Part shown: positions 10,449-19,214 of the stretch, in pieces | Layout of the letters: each line of letters starts with the position of its first letter | How positions within the stretch are numbered: the first letter of the stretch is position 1 | DNA from: JAPOUP01 sp965201085 | Lineage (GTDB): Bacteria; Pseudomonadota; Alphaproteobacteria; Rhodobacterales; Rhodobacteraceae | Direction of reading: 5' to 3' | NCBI GenBank assembly: GCA_965201085.1 | Contig: CBDAVS010000025.1 | Span: 620,001-684,000, forward strand | Length of the DNA stretch: 64,000 bases | Made by a program: the position numbers and the translations under genes | The notes under the pieces: model-generated | Databases searched by the model: none | Seen by the model: only the letters and a program-made list of their open reading frames with translations | Told to the model about the DNA's origin: nothing

Positions 10449-10737
10449 AGCCGGAGGACACCCGTTTCATGTGGCTGATGTGTTTTTTGACTTGCCGGTT
10501 GGGACGCCATCGGAACGGAAAATGGCCACTCAATTTCGCAACCATCTGAAAAAAGATGGCTTTATCATGATACACTGGTCGGTCTACATGCGCCTCTGCA
10601 AAGGTGAAGATGCTGCTGAAAAACACCTGTTGAGACTAAAAGGAGCATTACCGAGCAAGGGGGCGGTCCGTTGTCTTCAAATCACTGACAGGCAATATGC
10701 ACGTATGAGGATATTTTTGGGAATCACCAAAAAATAG
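10445..10737 (+). pseudogene. cas2: Type II CRISPR-associated endoribonuclease-fold Cas2, frameshifted
   Basis: Cas2 is the structural partner of Cas1. The gene starts at the ATG overlapping the cas1 stop (MKPEDTRFMWLMCF) and should run into FDLPVGTPSERKMATQF. It does so only if one T is added to the run of six T at 10483-10488. With that base restored the product is about 97 aa and matches the II-C family to the end: DGFIMIHWSVYMRLCKG, ITDRQYARMRIFLG. The break is a one-base contraction of a homopolymer, so it could be a real inactivation, a slippery-site switch or a sequencing error. Because cas1 is truncated and cas9 absent, loss of function would be no surprise. Confidence 0.85.
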
Positions 10738-10752
10738 AAGCGAAAGGAGGAG

Positions 10753-10818
10753 ATCAGCTTGTTCTGCAATGGATTTTCGAGAAACATTCCTCAAAAATCC
10801 ATTGCAGAACAAACTGAT
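10753..10818. repeat. 66-bp near-perfect palindrome after cas2
   Basis: Two 33-nt arms (10753-10785 and 10786-10818) meet with no spacer. Each arm, read 5'-3' on its own strand, contains TTGTTCTGCAATGGATTTT, and the arms differ at only four positions, all transitions. There is no U-run, so it is not a standard terminator. Its place directly after cas2 is where a II-C array or tracrRNA would lie; the arms may be a repeat and an anti-repeat collapsed together. No second repeat unit was found in the next kilobase. Confidence 0.6.
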
Positions 10819-10968
10819 GCACTCAAGGCAGCCTACCATTGAAAGATCAGTGGGGAAACCACGGCAAATGGCTGCGTGAGGGCGCCGTTCTCGGTCAGGG
10901 AGTTCACCTCCCCTCGGATATCCAGTTGAATGTATATGGAAACAATTTCGACAATATCTGGATCGCGA

Positions 10969-11262
10969 TCACGCCGCCACAAGCGGTTCGATTCCGGAGA
11001 CATCAATCTTTTTTGAAGCCACAGCCATATCGTGGTTTGTCTGCATGTTCATCCAGTAAGCCGGCGTGGTGTTGAACGCCCGCGCCAGGCGCAGGGCCGT
11101 GTCCGGTGTCATGCGGGTTGCGCCTTTGATGAGCCGCTCGATCCGGGTACGCGGAACACCCAGGCGGCGCGCAACCACAGTGGCTCCGATATCCAGAGGA
11201 TCGAGGTAGAGTTCTTTCAGGACTTCACCGGGGTGCATCGGTTTTTCAAGCAGGCTCATCAT
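10969..11262 (-). CDS. higA: Antitoxin HigA
   Basis: Xre-type helix-turn-helix antitoxin that neutralises HigB and represses the operon. The family opening is present (KPMHPGEVLKELYLDPLD), then the DNA-binding helices (ARRLGVPRTRIERLIKG) and the typical ALRLARAFNTTPAYWMNMQ. It runs about 97 aa, the normal length. Two ATGs lie next to each other (11262 and 11259). The ribosome-binding site AAGGAAA fits the second better, so the true N-terminus may be one residue shorter. It follows higB by 8 bp on the same strand. The C-terminus (SKKIDVSGIEPLVAA) is intact. Confidence 0.92.
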   Translation of the reverse strand: MMSLLEKPMHPGEVLKELYLDPLDIGATVVARRLGVPRTRIERLIKGATRMTPDTALRLARAFNTTPAYWMNMQTNHDMAVASKKIDVSGIEPLVAA

Positions 11263-11270
11263 ATTTCCTT

Positions 11271-11561
11271 TCAATGGTAATCGACAATCTCGACATCGGT
11301 GGGGCCAGTGGCGGTCCAGACAAAGCAGATGCGCCACTGTGCGTTGATCCTCACCGAATGCTGTCCTGCCCGGTCCCCTTTCAGTTCTTCCAGGTGGTTG
11401 CCGGGCGGAAAGCGCAGATCTTCCAGAACAGCCGCTGCATCAAGCGCCGTGAGCATTGCCCGCGTGCGCTTCACCAGATCGCCGGGGAAACACTTGCCAT
11501 ACCTGCCCTTAACAGCGTTGGCGGCGCGTTTGCCCTTGGTGCTCCGGATCATGTCGGACAT
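11271..11561 (-). CDS. higB: Toxin HigB (RelE/ParE superfamily mRNA interferase)
   Basis: Ribosome-dependent mRNA-cleaving toxin. Motifs are IRSTKGKRAANA near the start, then FPPGNHLEELKGDRAGQHSV and RINAQWRICFVW, which carry the family's conserved basic residues, and the end VEIVDYH. It is 96 aa from the ATG at 11561. The ATG three codons later (11552, MIRSTKGK) matches the usual family N-terminus equally well. It is the first gene of the higBA operon, and the operator repeats at 11559-11599 overlap the start, as expected for autoregulation. Confidence 0.92.
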   Translation of the reverse strand: MSDMIRSTKGKRAANAVKGRYGKCFPGDLVKRTRAMLTALDAAAVLEDLRFPPGNHLEELKGDRAGQHSVRINAQWRICFVWTATGPTDVEIVDYH

Positions 11562-11599
11562 GTATCACAAAATGACGCATGTATCAAGTTATGATACAT
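11559..11599 (-). promoter_or_regulatory. Probable HigA operator
   Basis: Two direct copies of CATGTATCA start at 11559 and 11578. The second forms a perfect inverted repeat, ATGTATCA - 5 nt - TGATACAT (11579-11599). The site lies at and just upstream of the higB start, the position bound by HigA in characterised systems. Assignment is by position and symmetry only. Confidence 0.6.
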
Positions 11600-11670
11600 G
11601 ATTGTTTGCTGGTCATGATTTTTCGTTCTGACATGCGACATATCCTGAGACCCGAACAATCGTTGTTGTC

Positions 11671-12087
11671 TCATTTCAGCCCCGCCGACCGTTCTTCTGC
11701 CACTTCCTTCGCCAGCGTGCCACCTTTGGCGAGCCGCCGCCCGAGAACCTCGACGAAGCCTTCATAACGCTCCTTGCCCTTGGCTTGCGCGACTTCACGC
11801 ATCGCATCCGGCAGCGGCGGCGTGGTGGTCAGCCAGAACTTCACGAATAGCGAAAGCGCTTCATTGCCAATGGTCATGTCGCGTTCCAGTCGTTCCACGG
11901 CGCGGGTCAAGCGATCAAGCCGCCTTGTGATGGCGGCTTCGCGCTGATCGGCGCCGTCAGGCGACAGAAACCCGGCCAGCGCGGCTTCGACCATCTGTGA
12001 CTTGGACACCTTGCGGCGAGCGGCGAGTGCATCGAGATCCGTGCTGAGCGCCGGATCGAAATAGACATTGAGCCGGGTCTTCTTCAT
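11671..12087 (-). CDS. Ribbon-helix-helix protein of the tra/trb region
   Basis: A 138-aa protein with an N-terminal RHH (CopG-like) DNA-binding domain (TRLNVYFDPALSTDLDAL, then RRKVSKSQMVEAAL), followed by a helical region that may mediate oligomerisation. Genes of this kind normally lie directly downstream of traG in alphaproteobacterial conjugative elements, and here the gene starts 9 bp after the traG stop. It probably regulates the transfer operon. The frame is intact although its neighbours are broken. Confidence 0.8.
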   Translation of the reverse strand: MKKTRLNVYFDPALSTDLDALAARRKVSKSQMVEAALAGFLSPDGADQREAAITRRLDRLTRAVERLERDMTIGNEALSLFVKFWLTTTPPLPDAMREVAQAKGKERYEGFVEVLGRRLAKGGTLAKEVAEERSAGLK

Positions 12088-12096
12088 GAGGGCCTC

Positions 12097-14095
12097 CTAA
12101 AGCTCGATACCGTCATCAGGATCAAGCGCGGCCTGTCGGGCGGCGGTCTGCATCCGGTCCTGTATTTGCCGGGCGCGCTGCACTTCGTCATCGCCCTCAT
12201 CGTCAAGCGCGGCAAATTCATCCCGCGCAGGCGCCGGTTCCGGCGCGATGTCCTCATGTTCCGGCAGATCGGGTTCCCGGCGCACGCCGCCTTCACTGTC
12301 TTCGGAGGCAGCGCCCGAGTTCCCGTTTGCAGAACCGGGTGGTGCGGCCGGACACAGGCTTCTCCAGTCATCCGGCTGCGGCGGCACTGGTTGCTCCGGC
12401 TCCAATACCGGCGGTGTCAGAATACGGGCCTTGAACTGCGGGTCGGCATAATAGCGCGCCTTGCCGCCCCGGATCGGCGGTGCACCGGAGATGAGCACGA
12501 TCTCGTCCTCTGGCGGTAATTGCATGACCTCGCCGGGGGTAAGCAATGGCCGCGCGGTTTCTTGACGCGAGACCATGAGGTGGCCGAGCCAGGGCGAGAG
12601 GCGATGGCCGGCATAGTTCTTCATCGCCCGTATTTCGGTTGCTGTGCCGAGCGCCTCGGAGACGCGCCGGGCGGTGCGCTCGTCATTGGTGGAGAAGGCG
12701 ACACGCACATGGCAATTGTCGAGAATGGCATTGTTCTGACCATAGGCCTTTTCGATCTGGTTGAGGGACTGGGCGATCAGGAAGGCTTTCAGACCATAGC
12801 CCGCCATGAAGGCGAGCTGGCTTTCGAAGAAGTCGAGGCGTCCGAGAGCCGGAAACTCGTCAAGCATGAGCAGAAGGCGGTGATGGCGTTTGGCCTGCAG
12901 GTCTCCGGTCAGGCGGCGGCCAATCTGGTTGAGGATGAGCCGGACCAGCGGCTTGGTGCGGGAGATATCTGAGGGCGGCACGACGAGATAGAGTGTTACC
13001 GGACGCTTGCCGGTGATCAGATCCTGGATGCGCCAGTCACAACGCGATGTGACGCGCGCGACGACCGGATCGCGATACAGCCCGAGAAAGCTCATCGCCG
13101 TGGACAGCACCCCGGAGCGTTCATTCTCCGACTTGTTGAGGAGTTCGCGGGCGGCCTGGGCCACGACCGGATGGGGCCGGTCTCCCAGATGCAGGGTGTG
13201 CAGCATCCTGTCGAGTGTTGCCTCGACCGGGCATTTCGGGTCGGACAGAAAGGCGGCGATACCGGCAAGCGTTTTGTCGGACTCAGCATAAAGCACATGC
13301 AGGATCGCGCCGACGAGCAGGGAATGAGCGGTCTTTTCCCGATGAGTGCGCCGTTCCAGCAGGCCTTCAGGATCGACCAGGATATCAGCAATGTTCTGGA
13401 CGTCGCGCACCTCGCTGTCGCCGCGCCGGACTTCGAGCAGTGGATTGTAAGCGGCCGAGGTCACGTCCGTCGGATCGAAACGCAGGACGCGGTTGAATCG
13501 GAAGCGCCAGCCGGCGGTGAGCTGCCAGTTCTCGCCCTTGATGTCATGGACAATGGCCGAGCCCGGCCAGGTCAGCAGGCTTGGCACGACGAGGCCAACG
13601 CCCTTGCCGGACCGCGTCGGCGCGAAACAGAGCACGTGTTCAGGCCCGTCATGGCGCAGATAGCGATCCTCGAAGCGGCCGAGCACGACGCCGTCTTCGC
13701 TCAGCAACCCGGCAGCCTCCACATCCTCGCGCTCCGCCCAGCGAGCCGAGCCATAAGTGGTCACGTCGCTGGCCTCGCGGGGCGCGCAGGACAGATATGA
13801 AGATGGCGACGCCAATCGCTGCTATGCCGCCACTGCTGGCAATAATGGCACCTTCCATGAAGACGCGCGGCGCATAGGCGTCATACCAGTACCACCAGAT
13901 GAAGAAATCCTAGGGGGCATGGATGGCAAACCCGAAAACTTCCGCCATCGGTGCCCCGAGTTCGGGCTGGAAGCCGAGCCGCCAAGCGGTCCATTGCGTT
14001 GCCGCCCAGACGAAGAGCACAGCGACGCCGGTGACAATGAGGATCTGTCCCCAGAGGATTCTGGTGCCGGGCGATGGGTTGGGTTTTTGGATCAT
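12097..14095 (-). pseudogene. traG: Conjugal transfer coupling protein TraG (VirD4 family), broken
   Basis: Hexameric ATPase that couples the relaxosome to the type IV secretion channel. The N-terminal membrane part begins at 14095 (MIQKPNPSPGTRILWGQ), but a TAG follows FAIHAP at about 13908, where the family continues. The frame then shifts at about 13785 into REASDVTTYGSARWAE. The long ATPase domain from 13815 is intact: Walker A in FAPTRSGKGVGLVVP, Walker B in LLLMLDEFPALGRL, RecA-like core through ILDNCHVRVAFSTNDERTA. The C-terminus is acidic and ends DPDDGIEL. Without its membrane anchor the protein would not work in conjugation. It is preceded by the relaxase fragment and followed by the RHH gene, the canonical order. 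Confidence 0.9.
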
Positions 14096-14111
14096 GTTGA
14101 GGTCCTTCAAA

Positions 14112-14884
14112 TTAGAGGGATAGGCCGCGCGTGCGGGTGAGGCGCCAGTCAATACCGCCGCCCGGCGTGATGGTTCCGGCAACGCTGCGGCCGAGATGCT
14201 TTTCGAGCTGAGGCTTCCAGGGCACGAGTTCGAAGCCCATGCCGGTATCGAGCATGGCGAAGCGGCCCGAAGCGAGATCGAGGCGCCGGCGATAGGTGCC
14301 CGAGACGCACGTGCCTTCGGCAGATTTGCGGTGTGTCAGGCCGGTCTCGGTTTCAGGGCGCGCAGCAGCAGCGTCGAGTTCACGTTCGCGTAGGGTCTTC
14401 AACAGATCACGTGTGAATGTGACGCGCCCGTCCTTGCGGATGGCGAGCCCCTGTCCCACGAGATAATCGGTACGCTGTTCCAGAGCATTGCGCACCTCGG
14501 TCCCGAACCTGCCATGGCTGAGGGGCTGTCGGGTTTTGGCGAGCGCCAGGCGATCGATCCAGGTCGCGCCATTTGCTTTGATCTGCGCGTCGAGGGAAAG
14601 ATCGGACCGCCCGGTGAGGGCCAGGCGCTGACCTTTGCCGTCCTTTGATGTCCAGACCCGTGTTTCGACAATACCGCCGGCCGGTGTGTCGCCGGTCGCC
14701 TCGATGTCCCTGAACCGCAGATGATGAACCCGACCATCCACGCCATCGATCACGGCATAGGCCTCGCCGGTCAGCTCATTGTGCAGGCCGCGTTCGACCA
14801 GTTTATCGAGAATGGGGACGCAAGCCCGGCCCCAGCTGCCAGACGGCCGGGGCAAGTTTCTTGGCAAGACCAAGCCGCTCCAGT
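14112..14884 (-). pseudogene. Relaxase (VirD2-like, DUF3363), 3' fragment
   Basis: C-terminal portion of the conjugative relaxase that nicks oriT. The region from KLVERGLHNELTGEAYAVID to the end (RSVAGTITPGGGIDW, RTRGLSL) fits the DUF3363 family closely. Just upstream, LERLGLAKKLAPAVWQLGPG belongs to the same protein in another frame, so there is a frameshift at about 14820. The gene is cut at 14884 by the left end of the IS66 element; the catalytic N-terminal relaxase domain is absent from the window. Confidence 0.85.
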
Positions 14885-14915
14885 GTAAGGCTCCGGCGGA
14901 GGCCGTCTATCTGGT

Positions 14916-15359
14916 TTGATTATCCGGGTTTACGGTTTGGGAATGTATGATGAAGTCCCCCACACCGAAGATGGCCTGGTTTCTGCTGGAGCTCGGTCCC
15001 CCCGTCGTCAACTGTCGGATGCCGCGAAGCTCCGGCCTGTAGGGGAAAGCCTTGAGTGCAGCGTCGTTGGGACGGCCCGGCGTCACGGCCTCGGTCGGTC
15101 GTCCCTGTCCCGCTGGCGGCGCCAGTATCGTGCCGGCCGTCTGTCGGGATCCGGAGCCCAGCCCCGGCCTGTTCCCATGGTTGCTTCTGATCCTGGGTCT
15201 TCCAATGGAGGTCCCAAAGGCCTGGACGATCCGGCGGGAGGGGAGAATGAAGGCCAAAAGGCGGATATTCTGCTGGTGAATGGGCGCAAACTGTCCGTAG
15301 CGGTTACGATTGATCCAGCTCTCCTGTCGCGCCTTTTGACCGTATTGGAGCCGTCATGA
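14916..15359 (+). CDS. tnpA: IS66 accessory protein TnpA
   Basis: First gene of the IS66 element, an accessory DNA-binding protein needed for transposition. The recognisable part is a helix-turn-helix of the family type (LSDAAKLRPVGESLE, then GTARRHGLGRSSLSRWRRQY), slightly degenerate at the start, followed by a C-terminal part ending LLSRLLTVLEPS. The true start is uncertain; a later start near the helix-turn-helix is possible. It overlaps tnpB by 4 bp. Confidence 0.75.
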   Translation: MIIRVYGLGMYDEVPHTEDGLVSAGARSPRRQLSDAAKLRPVGESLECSVVGTARRHGLGRSSLSRWRRQYRAGRLSGSGAQPRPVPMVASDPGSSNGGPKGLDDPAGGENEGQKADILLVNGRKLSVAVTIDPALLSRLLTVLEPS

Positions 15360-15706
15360 CTGCGTTTCCAGCGGGTGTGAAGGTTTGGATAGCCGGGGGT
15401 GTGACAGATATGCGCCGGGGGATGAACACGCTGGCGCTGCAGGTGCAGGAGGGCCTGGGGCGTGATCCGCATGCTGGGGGGATTTTCCGTTTCCGGGGCC
15501 GTCGGGGCGATCCGGTGAAGATTCCGTGGCATGATGGGGTTGGCATGTCGCTGTATCTGAAGCGGTTGGAGGCGGGAAAGTTCATCTGGCCGACGAGCGG
15601 CTCGGGTGAGGCGGCAGCGATTTCCCCGGCGCAGCTGGGCTATCTTCCTGAGGGGATTGGCCGGCGCAATCCGCGCTGGACGCAACGCCCTGCAAAGGCG
15701 GGATAA
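15356..15706 (+). CDS. tnpB: IS66 accessory protein TnpB (Orf2)
   Basis: Second IS66 gene, 116 aa, the usual length. Motifs are VKVWIAGGVTDMRRGMNTLA, then LGRDPHAGGIFRFRGRRGD and LYLKRLEAGKFIWP. The canonical family has 'K.L.WDG.G' where this has KIPWHDGVG. Starts at an ATG that overlaps the tnpA stop and is followed by tnpC after 60 bp. Its role in transposition is genetic rather than enzymatic as far as known. Confidence 0.88.
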   Translation: MTAFPAGVKVWIAGGVTDMRRGMNTLALQVQEGLGRDPHAGGIFRFRGRRGDPVKIPWHDGVGMSLYLKRLEAGKFIWPTSGSGEAAAISPAQLGYLPEGIGRRNPRWTQRPAKAG

Positions 15707-15766
15707 ATCGCTGCCATCGGGCTGTTTCCCATGGGCTTTTTCGGGTCGGTACAGTAACTCTCGACC

Positions 15767-17431
15767 ATGTCGGATGCTGCCCTGGAAATCGCTGGATTGC
15801 GCGCTGCGCCGGTTGCTTCGCAAGCGCATGCCGAGGTGGCTACCGCGCGAGCGCAGGCCGCTGAAGCCGAACTGGCACAGGGTCGTGCCACGGTCAGCTG
15901 TTCCGAGGCGATGATCAAGGAACTGAAGCTTGGGATCGCCAGGCTGCGGCGGGACAGATACGGGGTGTCCCCGGAACGTGGCAGGCGGCTGGTCGATCAG
16001 TTGGAGCTGCAGCTGGAGGAACTGGAAGCCAGTGCCACCGAAGACGACCTGGCCGCCCAGCAGGCACAGGGCGAAACGACCACCGTCAAAAGCTTCACCC
16101 GCCGCAGGTCATCGCGCAAGTCGTTTCCCGATCACCTTCCGCGTGAGCGCGTTGTGATTCCGGCCCCGACGCAGTGTGACCGCTGCGGTTCCAGCCGGAT
16201 CGTAAAGATGGGTGAAGATGTGACCGAGACGCTGGAGGTCATCCCCCGGCAGTGGAAGGTGATCCAGACGGTCCGCGAGAAGTTCACCTGCCGGGAGTGC
16301 GAGAGGATCAGCCAGCCTCCCGCCCCCTTCCACGCCATTCCGAGGGGGTGGGCCGGACCCAGCCCGATCGCCATGATCATGTTTGGAAAATTCGGCCGGC
16401 ATCAGCCCCTCAACCGTCAGGCCGAACGGTTCGCGCGCGAAGGCGTGGACCTCAGCCTGTCCACATTGGCCGATCTGGTCGGGCATGCAGCCGTTGCGCC
16501 GGCCCCGGTCCACGCGCTGATTGAAAAGCATGTTCTGGCCGCTGGCCGGTTACATGGTGATGATACCACGATACCGTTGCCGGCGCGCGGTGGAACCAGA
16601 ACCGCGCGGCTCTGGACCTATGTGCGCGATGACAGACCGTTCAATGGGGGAGCGCCCCCGGCCGCGCTGTTCCACTTTTCCCGTGACAGGGAAATGATAC
16701 ATCCCAATAAGCATCTGGCCGGGTGGCAGGGAGTGCCGCAATCCGATGTCCATGCAGGCTACAGCGGTCTGTACAACCCGGGCCGGGATCCCGGTCCCGC
16801 AACTCCTTCGTTCTGTTGGGCGCACGGGAGGCGCAAATTCTTCGAACCGGCCGATATTGCTGGCAACGTTCGCAAAAACAGACCTGCCCATCAGATATCA
16901 CCGGTCGCGCTGGAAGCTGTGCGCAGGATCGACGCGATCTTCGATATCGAGCGCGGGATCAACGGGCCTGATGCCGATGCCCGCCACGCCGCGCGCCAGA
17001 GCCTGGTCCGACCGTTGTGCGAAGAGTTGCATGCCTGGCTCATCGACCGGCGCGCACGGATGTCGAAACACAATCCTGTCGCCAGGGCGATCAGATACAT
17101 GATCGAGAAGGAAGGTCGCTGGGAAGCATTCACCGCCTTTCTGGATGACGGTCGGCTTTGCCTGACGAACAACGCCGCCGAACGCGCGCTGCGCGGTGTT
17201 GCCCTTGGCCGGAAGTCATGGTCATTCGCCGGTTCGGAACGTGGTGGTCAGCGGGCAGCCTTCATGTACACGTTGACTGTCACCGCAAAAATGAACGACA
17301 TCGATCCACAGGCCTGGTTGGCCGATGTTCTCAGGCGACTGCCCGATATGCCCGTTTCCCGCATCCATGAGTTGCTACCATGGAACTGGAAACCCCACTG
17401 GAAACCTTCGGTAAATGTCAAGCTACAGTAG
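15767..17431 (+). CDS. tnpC: IS66-family transposase TnpC
   Basis: DDE transposase of 554 aa. The N-terminal region has a coiled coil and the family KRLRRDRYG-like stretch (LGIARLRRDRYGVSPERG). A zinc-finger pair follows (CDRCGSSRIVKMG, and FTCRECERISQPPAP). The catalytic domain contains HGDDTTIPLP, DVHAGYSGLYN, the transposase Cys-His pair in FCWAHGRRKFFE, and NAAERALRGVALGRKSW with the catalytic Glu. It ends with the characteristic DPQAWLADVLRRL and ELLPWNW. The frame is intact. Confidence 0.93.
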   Translation: MSDAALEIAGLRAAPVASQAHAEVATARAQAAEAELAQGRATVSCSEAMIKELKLGIARLRRDRYGVSPERGRRLVDQLELQLEELEASATEDDLAAQQAQGETTTVKSFTRRRSSRKSFPDHLPRERVVIPAPTQCDRCGSSRIVKMGEDVTETLEVIPRQWKVIQTVREKFTCRECERISQPPAPFHAIPRGWAGPSPIAMIMFGKFGRHQPLNRQAERFAREGVDLSLSTLADLVGHAAVAPAPVHALIEKHVLAAGRLHGDDTTIPLPARGGTRTARLWTYVRDDRPFNGGAPPAALFHFSRDREMIHPNKHLAGWQGVPQSDVHAGYSGLYNPGRDPGPATPSFCWAHGRRKFFEPADIAGNVRKNRPAHQISPVALEAVRRIDAIFDIERGINGPDADARHAARQSLVRPLCEELHAWLIDRRARMSKHNPVARAIRYMIEKEGRWEAFTAFLDDGRLCLTNNAAERALRGVALGRKSWSFAGSERGGQRAAFMYTLTVTAKMNDIDPQAWLADVLRRLPDMPVSRIHELLPWNWKPHWKPSVNVKLQ

Positions 17432-17455
17432 CCGTGGTACTTAGCGGATGCTTAC

Positions 17456-18570
17456 CCCTGAAACCGCCTACTGCGGTTGATCCAGACGCGAGACGAGAAC
17501 TCTACAACACTACGAACACCAGAACGCCTGAAGGACTCGGGGCGCTGCCCGCCAGCTACAGTGACATCTCACCAATAGAAGATCCCATAACCCGGCTTGG
17601 CCCGCCGCTCTCCGGCGATCACGGGGCAACCATGCTCCGCGCCGAGCGCGAACTCGGCCTGGAACCAGAATTCGTAACGCGGGTGGAAGATGACTTCCGG
17701 CCAAGTCCCGTCGATGAAGCCGAGAGGGCGAGGCGCATGCGAGAAGCGGCTCTTGCCGATGAGGCTGCCCGCGCGCCGGTCTTCTTTCAGCTTCAATCCG
17801 AAACCGGTGGCCAGACGGTTGCCGATTCCGGGCCGTCCTATCGTGATCCTGCGGTTGATCTTGGATCGGAACTTCTTGCGCTCGCCGCGCTGCCGAAATC
17901 AGCGCCGTCTCCCTTCAGTCAAGCCGCTGATACAAATCTCCAGTCCCGCAAGCTTGCTTTTGCCGGTGAAGGTGCGGGCGGCGACATTTATAACGAGCAC
18001 GGCGTAGAAGACCCAGTTTCGCCTTATCAGGTCATGGCGGGCACGCTAATCCCGGCATCACTCGTTACCTGCATAAACTCCGACCTGCCCGGAACGATCG
18101 TCGCTCAAGTCACTCAGCCGGTCTACGATACGGTGACTGGGCAATATGTTCTGATCCCGCAAGGTTCACGCCTGATCGGACGCTATCAGTCTGAAGTCTC
18201 ATTCGGTCAGAACCGGGCACTGGTGACCTGGGACCGGATCATATTCCCTGATGGGTCGTCGATTGTCATCTCCGCACCGGGTGCAGATGCGCAAGGGTAT
18301 GCGGGTCTGTCGGACAGAACGGATCACCACTGGGACCGCGTCTTCATTGCAGCGGGGCTCGCCACCATTCTTGGTGTTGGCGCAGAGCTTGGCGCGGACG
18401 GTGATGGCGATATCGAGCGCGCCATCCGGCGCGGGTCAACAGACACGATAAATCAGGCGGGCCAGCGCGTCGTCGACCGCAATCTCGGGATTCAACCGAC
18501 AATTCGTGTGCGCCCTGGCTGGCCTGTGCGCGTTGTCGTCACCAGAGACCTCATCCTCAGACCTCAATGA
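17456..18570 (+). pseudogene. trbI: Conjugal transfer protein TrbI, 5'-truncated
   Basis: VirB10-like channel component of the mating-pair-formation system, spanning the periplasm. The IS66 right end removes the cytoplasmic and transmembrane N-terminus. What remains starts around the Pro-rich region (LGALPASYSDIS) and includes the whole conserved C-terminal domain: AGTLIPASLVTCINSDLPG, then TVTGQYVLIPQGSRLIGRYQ and WDRIIFPDGSSI, and the end RVRPGWPVRVVVTRDLILRP. No other trb gene (trbB to trbG) is present. The stop overlaps the next start by one base pair pattern ATGA, although that next gene more likely starts at 18585. Confidence 0.88.
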
Positions 18571-18584
18571 AAGGAACCTCAACA

Positions 18585-18980
18585 ATGCACGACTCAGACG
18601 AAAACCTTGAATACGCTCAGGCTGAAATGCCCGACGGGCGCTTGTTGCTAATCGAGAGAGAACGCGCGCCGCGCCTCGCGGCGAGAACCAGAACAGTTCT
18701 AGGCGCGGCATTCCCACCAGCTGCGATAGGTCTCGCGATCTTGATCGCTCAAGCAGGTCCTGTCTTCACGTTTGCCGGGCTTTGGTCATTTATCCTGCTG
18801 GCGTGTGCTTACGCAGCACTCTGTGTGTTCACCCTATCGCAACTCATGAGCTGGGCCAGCCGCCCTCCCGAAGATCCCGTAAAGTGCGTTGTGGTCGGCA
18901 TGGACTGCTCGACCCAGGAATTAATTGACGTGGCATCTGGGAGAACTGCCTCTGAACTTATGTATGGGAGCCTGCACTGA
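18585..18980 (+). CDS. Hypothetical membrane protein downstream of trbI
   Basis: A protein of about 131 aa from the ATG at 18585, which has a good ribosome-binding site (AAAGGAA, 9 bp upstream). An earlier in-frame ATG at 18567 overlaps the trbI stop. Two hydrophobic segments are evident: LGAAFPPAAIGLAILIAQ, and FAGLWSFILLACAYAALC. The C-terminal part is soluble (VKCVVVGMDCSTQELIDVAS). I do not know a family for it. It overlaps the DUF2274 gene by one base, so it belongs to the transfer-element operon. Confidence 0.65.
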   Translation: MHDSDENLEYAQAEMPDGRLLLIERERAPRLAARTRTVLGAAFPPAAIGLAILIAQAGPVFTFAGLWSFILLACAYAALCVFTLSQLMSWASRPPEDPVKCVVVGMDCSTQELIDVASGRTASELMYGSLH

Positions 18981-19210
18981 TGAGCCTACGCCTTGGACCA
19001 TTACCCGACCGCACACCGGTGCGCATAAGTCTTTCGGTCGACCCAAACCTTGCGAGCGCGCTCAGCGATTATGCCGAAATCTACCGTCAGACCTATGGCG
19101 CGGAGGAAAAACCCGAAGCGCTTATTCCGGCCATGCTGGAGAGTTTTCTCGGTTCAGATGCCGGGTTCAAACGAGCGCGCCGCGCTCTTCACGCCAATAC
19201 AGGAGATTAG
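18980..19210 (+). CDS. DUF2274 domain protein
   Basis: A 76-aa protein of the DUF2274 family, usually encoded right after trbI in alphaproteobacterial conjugative elements. Typical landmarks are RLGPLPDRTPVRISLSVD near the start and the conserved LIPAMLESFLGSDAGFKRAR at the end. The fold suggests a small DNA-binding, ribbon-helix-helix-like protein, but function is unknown. The frame is intact. Confidence 0.85.
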   Translation: MSLRLGPLPDRTPVRISLSVDPNLASALSDYAEIYRQTYGAEEKPEALIPAMLESFLGSDAGFKRARRALHANTGD

Positions 19211-19214
19211 ACCC

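Larger units (their letters stand above)
14885..17455 (+). mobile_element. IS66-family element
   Basis: The element is 2571 bp. Ends begin GTAAG on both sides: left GTAAGGCTCCGGCGG, right (inverted) GTAAGCATCCGCTAAG. It carries the three classical genes tnpA, tnpB and tnpC in one operon with overlapping or close spacing. The 8 bases outside the left end (GCTCCAGT) and right end (CCCTGAAA) differ, so the expected 8-bp target duplication is missing. The element sits between a relaxase fragment on the minus strand and a trbI fragment on the plus strand, which are not adjacent in normal conjugative elements. It therefore marks a recombination joint. Confidence 0.88.

Noticed and set aside
10839..11075. 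A 78-codon plus-strand frame after the palindrome.
   Set aside because: The second half overlaps the higA 3' end on the other strand; the first half (GQGVHLPSDIQLNVYGNNF) looks protein-like but matches nothing I know, so it was not called.
10740..11700. A CRISPR array after cas2.
   Set aside because: No repeated 30-40 bp unit with spacers is present; only the single palindrome is found, then higBA.
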